From positions 1 through 11,054 of the forward strand of contig DASQVO010000303.1 in assembly GCA_035640715.1 (NCBI GenBank): 11,054 bases of DNA. Direction: 5' to 3'. A program made the position numbers and the translations under genes. The DNA comes from DASQVO01 sp035640715. GTDB lineage: Bacteria > Actinomycetota > Actinomycetes > Streptosporangiales > Streptosporangiaceae. This document shows, one piece after another, positions 5,601-11,053 of this stretch (position 1 is its first letter; the number at the start of each line of letters is the position of its first letter). The notes under the pieces were generated by a model. It had not been told where the DNA came from. It worked only from the letters and a program-made list of their open reading frames with translations, and ran no database searches.

Positions 5601-6750
5601 GCGCGACGCGGTGCGGTCCCAGGCTCCCGGCATCCTCTACCAGAACAACTCCGCCGGCGGGATCATCAACGGCGGCGGCCCCTACAACTGGGTAGAGCCG
5701 GAGAAGTACTACGACCCCTCCTCCTACGGCAGCCACAGCTTCGGCTTCCACACCGAGATCGGCATGCCGGTGGTCTCCACCGCCGCGAGCATGCGCAACC
5801 TCGTCGGTAGCGGGCCGGAGTGGCCGGTCGGCGGTGCCTGGTACTACCACGACTGGAGCGAACACGGGAACCAGGCCCCGCAGACGTACAAGGCCGCCGT
5901 TGAAGCCCGCCTCGACACCGCCACCGGTCTCGACGACTTCGCCGCCAAGGCCCAGTTCGTCAACTACGAGAACACCCGGGCCATGTTCGAGGCGTGGAAC
6001 GCCAACCTGTGGAACGACGCGAGCGGCCTGATGCTGTGGATGTCGCACCCGGCGTGGCACAGCACGGTCTGGCAGACCTACGACTACGACTTCGACGTCA
6101 ACGGCACCTACTACGGGGCCCGCAAGGCGTGCGAAGCCCTGCACGTCCAGGCGGACCCGGTCGGCTGGCAGGTCATCGCGGTCAACCACACCCCGCAGCA
6201 GCTCAAGAGCGTCACCGTCACCGCCGAGGTGTATGACCTGAACGGCACACGGCTCGGCACCGCCCGCAGCACCAGGACCGACATCGCACCGTCCAGTACG
6301 GCACAGGCGTTCACCGCCGGGTGGACGGACAACCTGCCGGACCTGCACCTGCTGCGGCTCACCCTCAGCGACAGCGGCGGCGGGACGCTCTCGGAGAACA
6401 CCTATTGGCGCTACCGCACTCCCGACGCGATGAAAGCGCTCAACACGGCCAGGCGGGTGTCCCTGTCCGCATCAGCCGGACAGGTCACCCGCTCCGGCGG
6501 ACGAGAGGAACTGACCGCCACGATCCGCAACCGCGGCCCGGCCGTCGCGGCCATGGTCCGGCTCTCCCTGCTGGACGACAAGTCCGGCGCCCGCGTGCTG
6601 CCCACCCTGTACGGCGACAACTACCTCTGGCTGCTGCCCGGAGAGTCCCGCACTGTCACCCTCTCCTGGCCCGCCGGAGCCCTCCCGTCGAACCGCCCGG
6701 CACTGCACGCGGCAGCCTACAACAGCACACTCACCATCGCCCGTTCCTAG
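2671..6750 (+). CDS. Tat-exported family-2 glycoside hydrolase with discoidin domains
   Basis: The protein has 1359 residues from the ATG at 2671; an in-frame TTG at 2656 is the alternative start, and neither has a clear ribosome site. Residues 1-39 form a Tat signal (SRRSVMA motif, hydrophobic core, AFA before the cleavage site). Residues 52-211 are a discoidin (F5/8 type C) domain. Residues about 244-440 are the GH2 sugar-binding jelly roll (VPGTVLASL, SWWYKRDFELP, LEFDGINHQADIWLNG) and 441-570 the GH2 Ig-like domain, ending FGIREFGYD. Two discoidin-type repeats occupy 573-853. The TIM barrel runs from about 855 (NGVRVLARGGNWGWDELL) to 1160. N965-E966 in VVWCGANEG is the expected acid/base, and E1029 in FHTEIGMP the expected nucleophile. 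The tail, with YGDNYLWLLPGESRTV, resembles the exo-glucosaminidase Ig domain. It belongs to the beta-mannosidase/exo-glucosaminidase-like branch. The retained Asn-Glu pair argues against a true exo-glucosaminidase; the substrate is unknown. Confidence 0.9.
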   Translation: MSEQSKQTRLYSRRSVMATGSTLLAGLGLGTVLPGTAFAAEPGKAAAAPGTPGELAAYRPVEVSSTHYAPTPAEFAVDKVNSPGVRGTGWRAADGDPQWISVDLQAVCQVTSVRLTFEAAAGDPVFIPAATGNWSDGTTGKEILSSYATEFVVETSRDRASWTSVYRTTAGTGGVVDIALDKPVPARWVRLTAQKRSTSNPLGLNGFEVYGIPPGHRPEATGWTDWGKHTRVAPALETAADGTVPLESGWTLTMDDWAGGEGADLSKPTVDTSTWLPATVPGTVLASLVGQGKLPDPVAGLNNLHVPEALSRHSWWYKRDFELPDGLDTGTGRHIWLEFDGINHQADIWLNGSRVGGMTYPFARSAHDITALLAQGEQALAVKITPMPVPGSPGDKGPAGESWVDAGAGQMNLNSPTYLAASGWDWMPAVRDRAAGIWNHVRLRSTGHAVIGDVRVDTKLPNLPDISLAELTVVVPVRNADTADRQVTVTAEFGTVKVTQSVPVKAGQSVDVTFTPDAYAALKVRNPKLWWPNGYGDPALHDLKLTAAVDGRTSDRRTTRFGIREFGYDYKIPLPFTDATDSYTQSVDLGRQQARYVRVKCLTRATGWGFSLWTLAVVDSSRPGTDLALHAAATASTVADNTQPGNVTDGDPNTRWSSAYADNQWIQVDLGSVQSFDRVDLTWEQAYALTYMVQVSADGNAWADAKSVDNTAVPLPFNGGDASLRVESFPAVTARYVRLSCGLRNTSWGNSLWTLSVVDSAAPGTDLALHKQVAASTQDPSYPAVNATDGNPNTRWSSLYEDNQWIQVDLGTPLPFDQVAVLWEQAYPKTYVIQVSDDGGTWTNVKTVTNTPDPLKISVNGVRVLARGGNWGWDELLRRMPAERMDAAVRMHRDMNFTMIRNWVASSNRAEFYAKCDEYGLLVWNDFPNAWGMDPPNHEAYNAIARDTVLRYRIHPSVVVWCGANEGNPPKAINDGMRDAVRSQAPGILYQNNSAGGIINGGGPYNWVEPEKYYDPSSYGSHSFGFHTEIGMPVVSTAASMRNLVGSGPEWPVGGAWYYHDWSEHGNQAPQTYKAAVEARLDTATGLDDFAAKAQFVNYENTRAMFEAWNANLWNDASGLMLWMSHPAWHSTVWQTYDYDFDVNGTYYGARKACEALHVQADPVGWQVIAVNHTPQQLKSVTVTAEVYDLNGTRLGTARSTRTDIAPSSTAQAFTAGWTDNLPDLHLLRLTLSDSGGGTLSENTYWRYRTPDAMKALNTARRVSLSASAGQVTRSGGREELTATIRNRGPAVAAMVRLSLLDDKSGARVLPTLYGDNYLWLLPGESRTVTLSWPAGALPSNRPALHAAAYNSTLTIARS
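4387..5229 (+). repeat. Two tandem 140-residue discoidin-type repeats inside the GH2 gene
   Basis: Unit 1 (4387-4809) and unit 2 (4810-5229) each begin PLPF, continue ARYVR...WG.SLWTL.VVDS (C-terminal half of a discoidin domain), then GTDLALH...TDG.PNTRWSS.Y.DNQWIQVDLG...WEQAY..TY..QVS (N-terminal half). They align with nearly constant spacing, GTDLALH recurring exactly 420 bases later. DNA identity is patchy but includes the stretch GACAACCAGTGGATCCAGGT in both. The repeats lie between the GH2 Ig-like domain and the TIM barrel. Discoidin domains usually bind carbohydrate, so they probably help target the enzyme. Confidence 0.85.
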
Positions 6751-6760
6751 CACAAGCCCC

Positions 6761-6795
6761 CGGGTGGCCGCCGCAGATCCTCCGACGGCCGCCCG
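6761..6795 (+). terminator. Hairpin terminator after the glycosidase gene
   Basis: Arms CGGGTGGCCGCCG (6761-6773) and CGACGGCCGCCCG (6783-6795) form a 13-base-pair stem with one G-U pair and one mismatch around a 9-base loop. It starts 10 bases after the TAG of the glycosidase gene. There is no U-tract, which is usual for actinomycete terminators. Confidence 0.7.
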
Positions 6796-6906
6796 GCTGA
6801 CCGACGTCGGGCCGGTCCAGGTGAAGGTTGCCCTTGCCGATAACCTCATCCGCCCTGGTGGGGGCCTGTGTGCGGTCAACGGCGCCTGAGTTGATGGCGG
6901 GCGGGT

Positions 6907-6954
6907 GTCCACCATTGCTGGTGTTAGGTGATCTGTTCAGCGGCGATGGTGGAC
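6907..6954. terminator. Inverted repeat, possible terminator or element end
   Basis: Perfect 9-base arms GTCCACCAT (6907-6915) and ATGGTGGAC (6946-6954) extend inward imperfectly (TGCTG against CAGCGGCG), leaving a loop of about 18 bases. It lies downstream, on the minus strand, of the orphan frame at 7150-6975 and could terminate leftward transcription. An inverted-repeat end of a lost mobile element is the alternative. Confidence 0.4.
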
Positions 6955-6974
6955 CAGGGGTTCGGGCGTATTTG

Positions 6975-7150
6975 CTAACCGGTCGGCCGATGAAGGCGAG
7001 CCAGGTGGTGAGGAATTGGGTGGCTTCGTGGGTGATGTCGTAGGCGTTGTGGGAGACCTCGCGTAGCAGCGGGATCCTGGTCTGTTCTTCCACCCGCCGG
7101 AGGTATTGGAGAACCCTGTTGGCCTGGCGCTCCGTCGGGTTCCTTCTCAA
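6975..7150 (-). CDS. Orphan leftward open frame of unknown family, possibly a gene fragment
   Basis: A TTG at 7150, preceded by no strong ribosome site, opens a minus-strand frame whose first 58 or so residues look protein-like: RVLQYLRRVEEQTRIPLLRE, then VSHNAYDITHEATQFLTTWL and AFIGRPVSKYA. These segments have amphipathic-helix character and a normal residue mix. The frame stays open to 6731, but beyond about residue 60 it turns into proline/glycine/arginine-rich sequence that crosses the inverted repeat at 6907-6954, so I give only the protein-like part. I do not recognise the family. It lies 45 bases downstream of the truncated Fur gene on the same strand, inside a region of decayed genes, so a surviving fragment of a longer gene is as likely as an intact small one. 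Confidence 0.3.
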
Positions 7151-7195
7151 GCCATCGGTTGGCTATGCCGGGCGGGGTGTCGCTGGAGAGTGCCG

Positions 7196-7438
7196 CTAGC
7201 GCGGGGCCTCGGCGGCCTGCCGCCGGCAGCTGGAGCAGCGGCCGGTGACGGCGAAGCGGTGCGGGTTGATGGCGAACCCGTACTCGGTGCTGGCGATGCG
7301 GATCAGGTCGGCGAACATGGCGCCGGGGACCTCGGTCATCGAGCCGCATTCCTCGCAGGCTAGGTGCCCGTGGGCGGCGGAGGCGAGGTGGTAGGTGGCG
7401 GGGCCGCTGCCGAGGCGGGTGCTGTCGATGACGCCGAG
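7196..7438 (-). pseudogene. Fur-family regulator, 5'-truncated (C-terminal domain only)
   Basis: The minus-strand frame from 7438 encodes 80 residues beginning LGVIDSTRLGSGPATYHLAS, then AHGHLACEECGSMTEVPG, and later YGFAINPHRFAVTGRCSSC, ending at TAG 7198-7196. This is the C-terminal half of a Fur/Zur/PerR-type repressor. It retains the HxHLxCxxCG zinc and dimerisation motif and the second C-x-x-C. The DNA-binding winged helix and the start are missing: similarity begins exactly where the 'VYRTLxxLxxLGVI' helix would end, and an in-frame stop lies just upstream at 7453-7451. It is therefore not a functional repressor as it stands. It abuts, in opposite orientation, another gene that also lacks its 5' end. 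Confidence 0.8.
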
Positions 7439-7440
7439 CC

Positions 7441-7662
7441 GCCGCCGGGATCATCGCCGCCCGCCACCGCGGCGACCTCGCCGCCGCCGACACGCTCCTG
7501 AACGGCCTCACCGACGCCCAGAGGGCCGCCGGGTTCCTGTTCCTCGCCGACCTCGCGCTCACCCTGCTCGCCCAGTCCGAGGACCGCCCGGTGGACGTCG
7601 TCGCCGCCGAGCTCAGCCTGCACATCGCCGCCGCCCCGGCACCCGGCCAGGACAGCCCGTGA
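7441..7662 (+). pseudogene. 5'-truncated small unknown gene upstream of the GNAT gene
   Basis: The plus-strand frame reads AAGIIAARHRGDLAAADTLL, then NGLTDAQRAAGFLFLADLAL and TLLAQSEDRPVDVVAAELSL, ending HIAAAPAPGQDSP at TGA 7660-7662. Codon use is strongly G/C-ending and the protein is alanine/leucine-rich and predicted helical, so it looks like real coding sequence. No ATG, GTG or TTG occurs between the in-frame stop TGA at 7429-7431 and the body of the frame, so the beginning has been lost. I recognise no family with certainty; its intact form would be a small helical protein. The stop overlaps the GTG start of the acetyltransferase by GTGA, so the two were, and perhaps still are, translationally coupled. 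Confidence 0.6.
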
Positions 7663-8141
7663 CCGGCCCCCGGCCCCGCCCGGCCCGGCAAGACGACATC
7701 CCGGAACTGGTCCGGTTCCGCGCGCTGCTGTTCGACGACCTCACCGCAACCTGGGGCGCCACGCCGGCCGGCGACCACTGGCGCCACGCCTGCGCGTCCG
7801 CGCTGACCGCGGGCCTGGCCGACGGCTCCATGCGCGTCGTCGTCACCGACGCGCCCGCCGGCCTGGCCGCCTGCGGAATGGGCGTCATCGACCGGCGGCT
7901 CCCCGCCCCCTGGCACCCCGACGGGCTGATCGGCCACATCTTCGGCATCGTTACCGACCCCGCGCACCGCCGCCGCGGCCACGCCAGGGCAGTAATGAAG
8001 GACCTGCTGGCCTGGTTCGACCGCCACGGCATCACCCGGGTGGACCTCAACGCCAGCCCGGACGGCCAGCAGCTGTACCGCAGCCTCGGCTTCACCGACC
8101 ACCCCGACCCCGCACTGACCCGCAGGCGCCCACCCCGGTAA
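7659..8141 (+). CDS. GNAT-family N-acetyltransferase
   Basis: The 160-residue protein starts at GTG 7659, chosen because it overlaps the preceding stop (GTGA) and gives the usual GNAT N-terminus (RPARQDDIPELVRFRALLFDD). The acetyl-CoA-binding motif A is plain: a beta strand GHIFGIVTD (about 92-100) followed by PAHRRRGHARAVMKDLLAWF. Here R104-x-x-G107-x-A109 forms the pyrophosphate loop. Motif B follows with VDLNASPDGQQLYRSLGF, whose tyrosine is the usual proton donor. The length is normal for a stand-alone GNAT. It transfers an acetyl group to an amine, but the acceptor cannot be told from sequence. Its upstream partner gene has lost its 5' end and probably the operon promoter, so expression in this strain is uncertain. 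Confidence 0.88.
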   Translation: MTGPRPRPARQDDIPELVRFRALLFDDLTATWGATPAGDHWRHACASALTAGLADGSMRVVVTDAPAGLAACGMGVIDRRLPAPWHPDGLIGHIFGIVTDPAHRRRGHARAVMKDLLAWFDRHGITRVDLNASPDGQQLYRSLGFTDHPDPALTRRRPPR

Positions 8142-8173
8142 CAAGGCCGGCCCAACCCGCGACGAAACGGCCA

Positions 8174-8199
8174 GCGGGCCTCAGCGAAGCCAGGCCCGC
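8174..8199. terminator. Hairpin terminator after the GNAT gene
   Basis: Perfect 8-base arms GCGGGCCT (8174-8181) and AGGCCCGC (8192-8199) enclose a 10-base loop, about 32 bases after the GNAT stop. There is no U-tract. Because it sits between the converging GNAT and DUF4192 genes it could act in both directions. Confidence 0.6.
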
Positions 8200-8359
8200 C
8201 GGGAAGGCAGCTAAAGTCACCGGCCTGCCGACCGCGTCTTTACCGGTAGTACCCGTCGGCGAACAGCGGGTGTCGAGGAACTTAACGCGTGCCCGCCCGC
8301 CCTGTCGTACGCCCGCGCCCCTCCCCGCCGGCCGGCCGCGGCCCGCGGACCACCCGCGC
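8200..8359. other. Convergent intergenic gap between GNAT and DUF4192 genes
   Basis: I see no gene here. The minus strand carries a very short open stretch ending PLFADGYYR before a TAA near 8253, but a stop directly upstream limits it to about 13 codons. The part next to the DUF4192 stop is very GC-rich, with overlapping GGCC/GCGG palindromes (for example GGCCGCGGCC, 8334-8343) that could help end leftward transcription. Confidence 0.4.
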
Positions 8360-9469
8360 TTACGCTCCTGCCCCGTCGTAGGACGCGGCGACCTCCTCCG
8401 GCGTCATCGGCAGCTGCGCGGCCGATGGTGGCAGGCCACTCGCGACCGCGTCCCGGATCAGCAGCGCCATCGTGTAGCCCGGATCGGCCTCCAGGGCCCG
8501 CTCGAGCGCCACGTTGGCCAGCGCACCGTTGCCCTGCTGCCAGGCACAGAACGCGAGCAGCGAGGCGGGCGCCGGGACGTACTCGCGCTCCGCGCGGCGG
8601 ACCACATCGGTCCAGAGCCTGCGGTGCGCATCGCGGTGGGCCACGTCCATCCGCGCCCACGCGTCGTCGCGCACGCGCAGGCTGTTGAGTGCCAGCGATA
8701 GCCACGCGACCTGGTCGTCGGTGGCGAACCGTCCACCACGGCGGTATATCGCGAGGGCCTCAGCGACCGCGCTGAGCCCGCTCATCACGACGAGGCGGCG
8801 CGCATCCCTGGCCCGGCCCGAGCGGGATGCCTGTGTGAGCAGGTCCGCCGCATGGGTTTCAGCGCGGCGGGTGGCTTCCCGCATTGACTGGCGGGTGAGG
8901 CCGCCGAGCGGCGAGATCGCGGCGGCCAGGGCGGCCCGGTCCGGCAGCACTGCCGCACCGGCCACCGCCATGGCCGTGGCCGCCGGATGCTTCGCGTCCA
9001 CCGGCACCCCTTCGGGCGGGCAGCAGGAGGGCTCCCGGCAGATGTAGGACCAGTAGCGCCCATCCTCCACACGCAGCACGTCCCGCAGGTCAAGGCCGGC
9101 CCGTAGCGCCTGGTCCCTGATGATGTCGGCGATTGGCGTGACCAGCTGCCCGGGGCCGTAGCCGATAACCACAGCCATGGCTTGCCGCTGGCTGGTCAGA
9201 ACGGAGACCGCGTGCTCGGCGATGCCCTTCGCCGCGGCCGGATCCGGCGGGTCAGGCAGGTCAAAGCGCAGCGTCACGTGAATGCGCCCGCGTGGCGGAC
9301 CCGCGCCGATCACGATGAGGCTCTTGTGCGGCACGAAACCGAGCAGGTGCGGCACGACGGCGAGGACGGCCGCCGGGGAGTCAACTCGGACAGCCCGCCG
9401 GGCGGGCCGGGGAGCGCCGGACTGGCTTGGATGCGGGGCCCGGCGCCCCGCTGGGGAGTTTTTTCTCAT
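8360..9469 (-). CDS. DUF4192 domain-containing protein
   Basis: The 369-residue protein is a full-length member of the actinobacteria-restricted DUF4192 family. The family start VRVDSPAAVLAVVPHLLGF followed by VPHKSLIVIGAGPPRGRIHV lies at about residues 27-66. The central region includes VIGYGPGQLVTPI, then LDLRDVLRVEDGRYWSYICR and CCPPEGVPVD. The tail has LLAFCAWQQGNGALANVALE and DPGYTMALLIRDA. The biochemical role of the family is unknown, and the protein is cytoplasmic by appearance (no signal or membrane segment). The ATG at 9469 is the only plausible start. It lies one base from a perfect hairpin and has no clear ribosome site. The first 26 residues are basic and proline-rich, and the family domain starts only after them. 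A fragment of a paralogue lies at 1539-1721. Confidence 0.88.
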   Translation of the reverse strand: MRKNSPAGRRAPHPSQSGAPRPARRAVRVDSPAAVLAVVPHLLGFVPHKSLIVIGAGPPRGRIHVTLRFDLPDPPDPAAAKGIAEHAVSVLTSQRQAMAVVIGYGPGQLVTPIADIIRDQALRAGLDLRDVLRVEDGRYWSYICREPSCCPPEGVPVDAKHPAATAMAVAGAAVLPDRAALAAAISPLGGLTRQSMREATRRAETHAADLLTQASRSGRARDARRLVVMSGLSAVAEALAIYRRGGRFATDDQVAWLSLALNSLRVRDDAWARMDVAHRDAHRRLWTDVVRRAEREYVPAPASLLAFCAWQQGNGALANVALERALEADPGYTMALLIRDAVASGLPPSAAQLPMTPEEVAASYDGAGA

Positions 9470-9470
9470 G

Positions 9471-9490
9471 CAGCCCAGGTTGCTGGGCTG
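9471..9490 (-). promoter_or_regulatory. Perfect hairpin abutting the DUF4192 start codon
   Basis: CAGCCCAG (9471-9478) and CTGGGCTG (9483-9490) form an 8-base-pair stem with a 4-base loop, ending one base before the minus-strand ATG at 9469. In the mRNA it would occupy the ribosome-binding region. It may limit translation, or it may simply be the end of an upstream terminator region; no U-run follows on the minus strand. Confidence 0.4.
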
Positions 9491-9515
9491 GCCGCATGAC
9501 GGGCCACGGCGATGT

Positions 9516-9537
9516 CCCGGGCTGTGGACAGCCGGGG
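9516..9537 (-). terminator. Hairpin, probable terminator of the ribbon-helix-helix gene
   Basis: CCCGGGCTG (9516-9524) and CAGCCGGGG (9529-9537) pair as a 9-base stem with one G-G mismatch and a 4-base loop. It starts about 40 bases after the stop of the leftward ribbon-helix-helix gene, in the gap before the DUF4192 gene. Confidence 0.5.
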
Positions 9538-9577
9538 CCGCAGCACACAGGTCGCGGACGGGTATTGACCGCGGGAT

Positions 9578-9958
9578 TCAGCTGTGCTCTGGCAACTGAT
9601 CTTCGAGGAACTTGCCGACGAGCCCGCGGATCACGGTGGCCATCGAGAATCCGTGCTGCGCGCACCACTCACGGAGCTGCGCGTGCTGATCAGCGGGAAA
9701 CCGCACCGGCACCACCTGCGAAGCTGGCTGCTGCACCGATCCGGTCTTGGCGGCCTGGAAGACACGGAGCATGGCAGCGGGGTCTTCACCCCTCCCCGGG
9801 GAGACCATGGCGGCCGACGGGCTGTAATGCCGCCAGCCAACCCGAAGCAGCCAGGCAAAGACCTCGTCCCGGTCGTCCGCAGGCAGCTGGTTGACCGCCT
9901 GGACCAAGAGCGCCACGGGGTCCTTCTCCCCGGCCCACTCCGCGGGTTCCTCAGTCAT
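9578..9958 (-). CDS. Small ribbon-helix-helix (CopG/Arc-like) DNA-binding protein
   Basis: The ATG at 9958 gives 126 residues and has GGAG eight bases before it, which is why I prefer it to the longer frame opening at 10135, whose extra N-terminus is arginine-rich and crosses the promoter. The N-terminal part (ALLVQAVNQLPADDRDEVFA, then WLLRVGW) is helical and resembles the short regulator-like modules that follow a 'LPxxDRDEV' helix in actinobacterial proteins. The C-terminus is a clear ribbon-helix-helix: strand QVVPVRFPAD, helix QHAQLREWCAQHG, turn, and helix SMATVIRGLVGKFLEDQ (about residues 80-122). Such proteins bind DNA as dimers of intertwined strands and often autoregulate. No toxin gene adjoins it, so it is not obviously an antitoxin. 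The DUF4192 gene lies downstream on the same strand behind a hairpin. Confidence 0.75.
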   Translation of the reverse strand: MTEEPAEWAGEKDPVALLVQAVNQLPADDRDEVFAWLLRVGWRHYSPSAAMVSPGRGEDPAAMLRVFQAAKTGSVQQPASQVVPVRFPADQHAQLREWCAQHGFSMATVIRGLVGKFLEDQLPEHS

Positions 9959-9989
9959 GGCCAGCTCCGGCGACGCTACTGCACAACAG

Positions 9990-10022
9990 GCGATATCAGA
10001 AGCGATATCGACTCGCAGTATA
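9990..10022 (-). promoter_or_regulatory. Promoter of the ribbon-helix-helix gene with twin GCGATATC boxes
   Basis: On the minus strand a good -10 box TATACT occupies 10022-10017, with no good -35 at 17-18 bases. Just downstream, at the predicted transcription start, GCGATATC occurs twice (plus-strand 9990-9997 and 10002-10009), 12 bases apart, each with a palindromic GATATC core. Ribbon-helix-helix repressors typically bind closely spaced short repeats over their own promoters, so an autoregulatory operator is likely. The start codon is about 50 bases further on. Confidence 0.6.
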
Positions 10023-10086
10023 CGATCCAGGGCCATGCGGGCTTTCATGCCTGGTAGGCGGCGGGACCTGTGGCCGCGGCTCGCCC

Positions 10087-10120
10087 TCCCGGCCTGCCGG
10101 CCGTGCCGCCGGTGCCGGGA
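10087..10120 (-). terminator. Weak inverted repeat downstream of the monooxygenase gene
   Basis: TCCCGGC (10087-10093) and GCCGGGA (10114-10120) are perfect 7-base arms around a GC-rich 20-base interior that can fold further (GCCGGC). It lies about 85 bases beyond the monooxygenase stop on the minus strand, a possible but weak terminator. Confidence 0.3.
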
Positions 10121-10204
10121 ACTTTGAGGACGCACGCCAGGGCCGCGACGTGAGGGGGCGGGGAAGAGCCGTACGCGGTCGATATGCGTGCGGTCACCCA
10201 GCTG

Positions 10205-11053
10205 TCATCTCCGGGTGGGTTGGGACTTTCCCACGGCCGCGGGTACCGGTTCCCCGCGGCGCCGGGCCAGGTGCCAGCGCTGGGCGGAGTTGCAGGCCCG
10301 CCGCAGGCTGCGCACGGCGGCGAGCTGGGTGGCAAGGTGGAGCCGGTAGCGCCATGGCGTATGGTCGCTATGGCGTACGGCCATGGCGTAGGCGAAAGAC
10401 ACCGGGTCGTGGGCCAGGTAACGCTCAGGGTGCTCGAACCAGGCCATGCTGGTGCGCGCCGCCGCCTGGATGGGCTGCAGCTCGGCGCGCCGGTGCTGGT
10501 CGTATTCCCGCAGGGCGCCGTCCACATCCGGGTACTGCGACAGGCTATAGGCGAGGACAACGGCGTCGATCATCGCCAGCCATGTGCCCGAGCCCAGCGT
10601 GAAGTGGGTGGTGTGGGCGGCGTCGCCGGCCAGCACGGTGCGGCCGTGGTACCACCTCTGGTTGCTCACGTGAGCGAAGGTATGCCACCGCGCCGGCTCG
10701 CCACGCGAGCTGCTGATCAGGGAATGACCGTCGAGCGGGCCATGGAAGATCTTCTCCAGCAGCCGCACCCCTTCCCCGGCGCCGAGCTGGTCAAGCCCCA
10801 GTCCTCGCCAGGTCTCCGGCGAGCACTCCACGATGCAGGTGCTGATTCCCTCGACCGACGGGTAGGCGTGGCACCAGATCCACCCGGCGGAGGTCTGCTC
10901 GAAGCAGAACATGAAGCTGGTGAACATCTTGTCCGTGCCGAGCCAGATGTAGGGATTGCGGCCGGACTCGACCTGGGTGCCGAAGTGCTCGCCGTGCAGC
11001 TTGCGGATCCGGCTGCCGGCGCCGTCGGCCGCCACAACCAGATCGGCCTCGGG
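10205..11053 (-). CDS. FAD-dependent aromatic-ring monooxygenase, 5' end outside the window
   Basis: The visible 282 residues are the C-terminal part of a flavoprotein hydroxylase of the p-hydroxybenzoate-hydroxylase fold. At the very edge PEADLVVAADGAGSRIR is the DG motif; GRTVLAGDAAHTTHF (about fragment residues 131-150) is the GD motif that contacts the flavin ribityl and the NAD(P)H pyrophosphate. The FAD-binding GxGxxG lies outside the window. The stretch MFTSFMFCFEQTSAGWIWCH, then AYPSVEG, TCIVECSPETWRGLGLD, and later SGTWLAMIDAVVLAYSL and ARTSMAWFEHPERYL follows the pattern of anthraniloyl-CoA/salicylyl-CoA hydroxylase-like enzymes. These act on aryl-CoA or free aromatic acids. The frame runs through the edge, so the GTG at 11035 is not the real start. 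The substrate is not determinable without neighbours further right. Confidence 0.82.
   Translation of the reverse strand, partial: PEADLVVAADGAGSRIRKLHGEHFGTQVESGRNPYIWLGTDKMFTSFMFCFEQTSAGWIWCHAYPSVEGISTCIVECSPETWRGLGLDQLGAGEGVRLLEKIFHGPLDGHSLISSSRGEPARWHTFAHVSNQRWYHGRTVLAGDAAHTTHFTLGSGTWLAMIDAVVLAYSLSQYPDVDGALREYDQHRRAELQPIQAAARTSMAWFEHPERYLAHDPVSFAYAMAVRHSDHTPWRYRLHLATQLAAVRSLRRACNSAQRWHLARRRGEPVPAAVGKSQPTRR

Noticed and set aside
5065..6348. Second long minus-strand open frame opposite the glycosidase
   Set aside because: Same shadow effect; low-complexity composition and no recognisable motif.
6975..8144. Minus-strand frame opposite the GNAT gene and across the Fur fragment
   Set aside because: The GNAT motif A on plus and the Fur motifs in a different minus frame are decisive; this frame gives arginine/proline/histidine-rich sequence.
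9578..9958. Toxin-antitoxin module built on the ribbon-helix-helix gene
   Set aside because: No small toxin-like gene overlaps or adjoins it on either side; the neighbour downstream is a large DUF4192 gene separated by a hairpin.
9578..10135. Longer form of the ribbon-helix-helix protein starting at 10135
   Set aside because: The extra 59 residues begin with an arginine/histidine-rich stretch and cross a good -10 box and the repeat boxes; the internal ATG at 9958 has a proper GGAG site.
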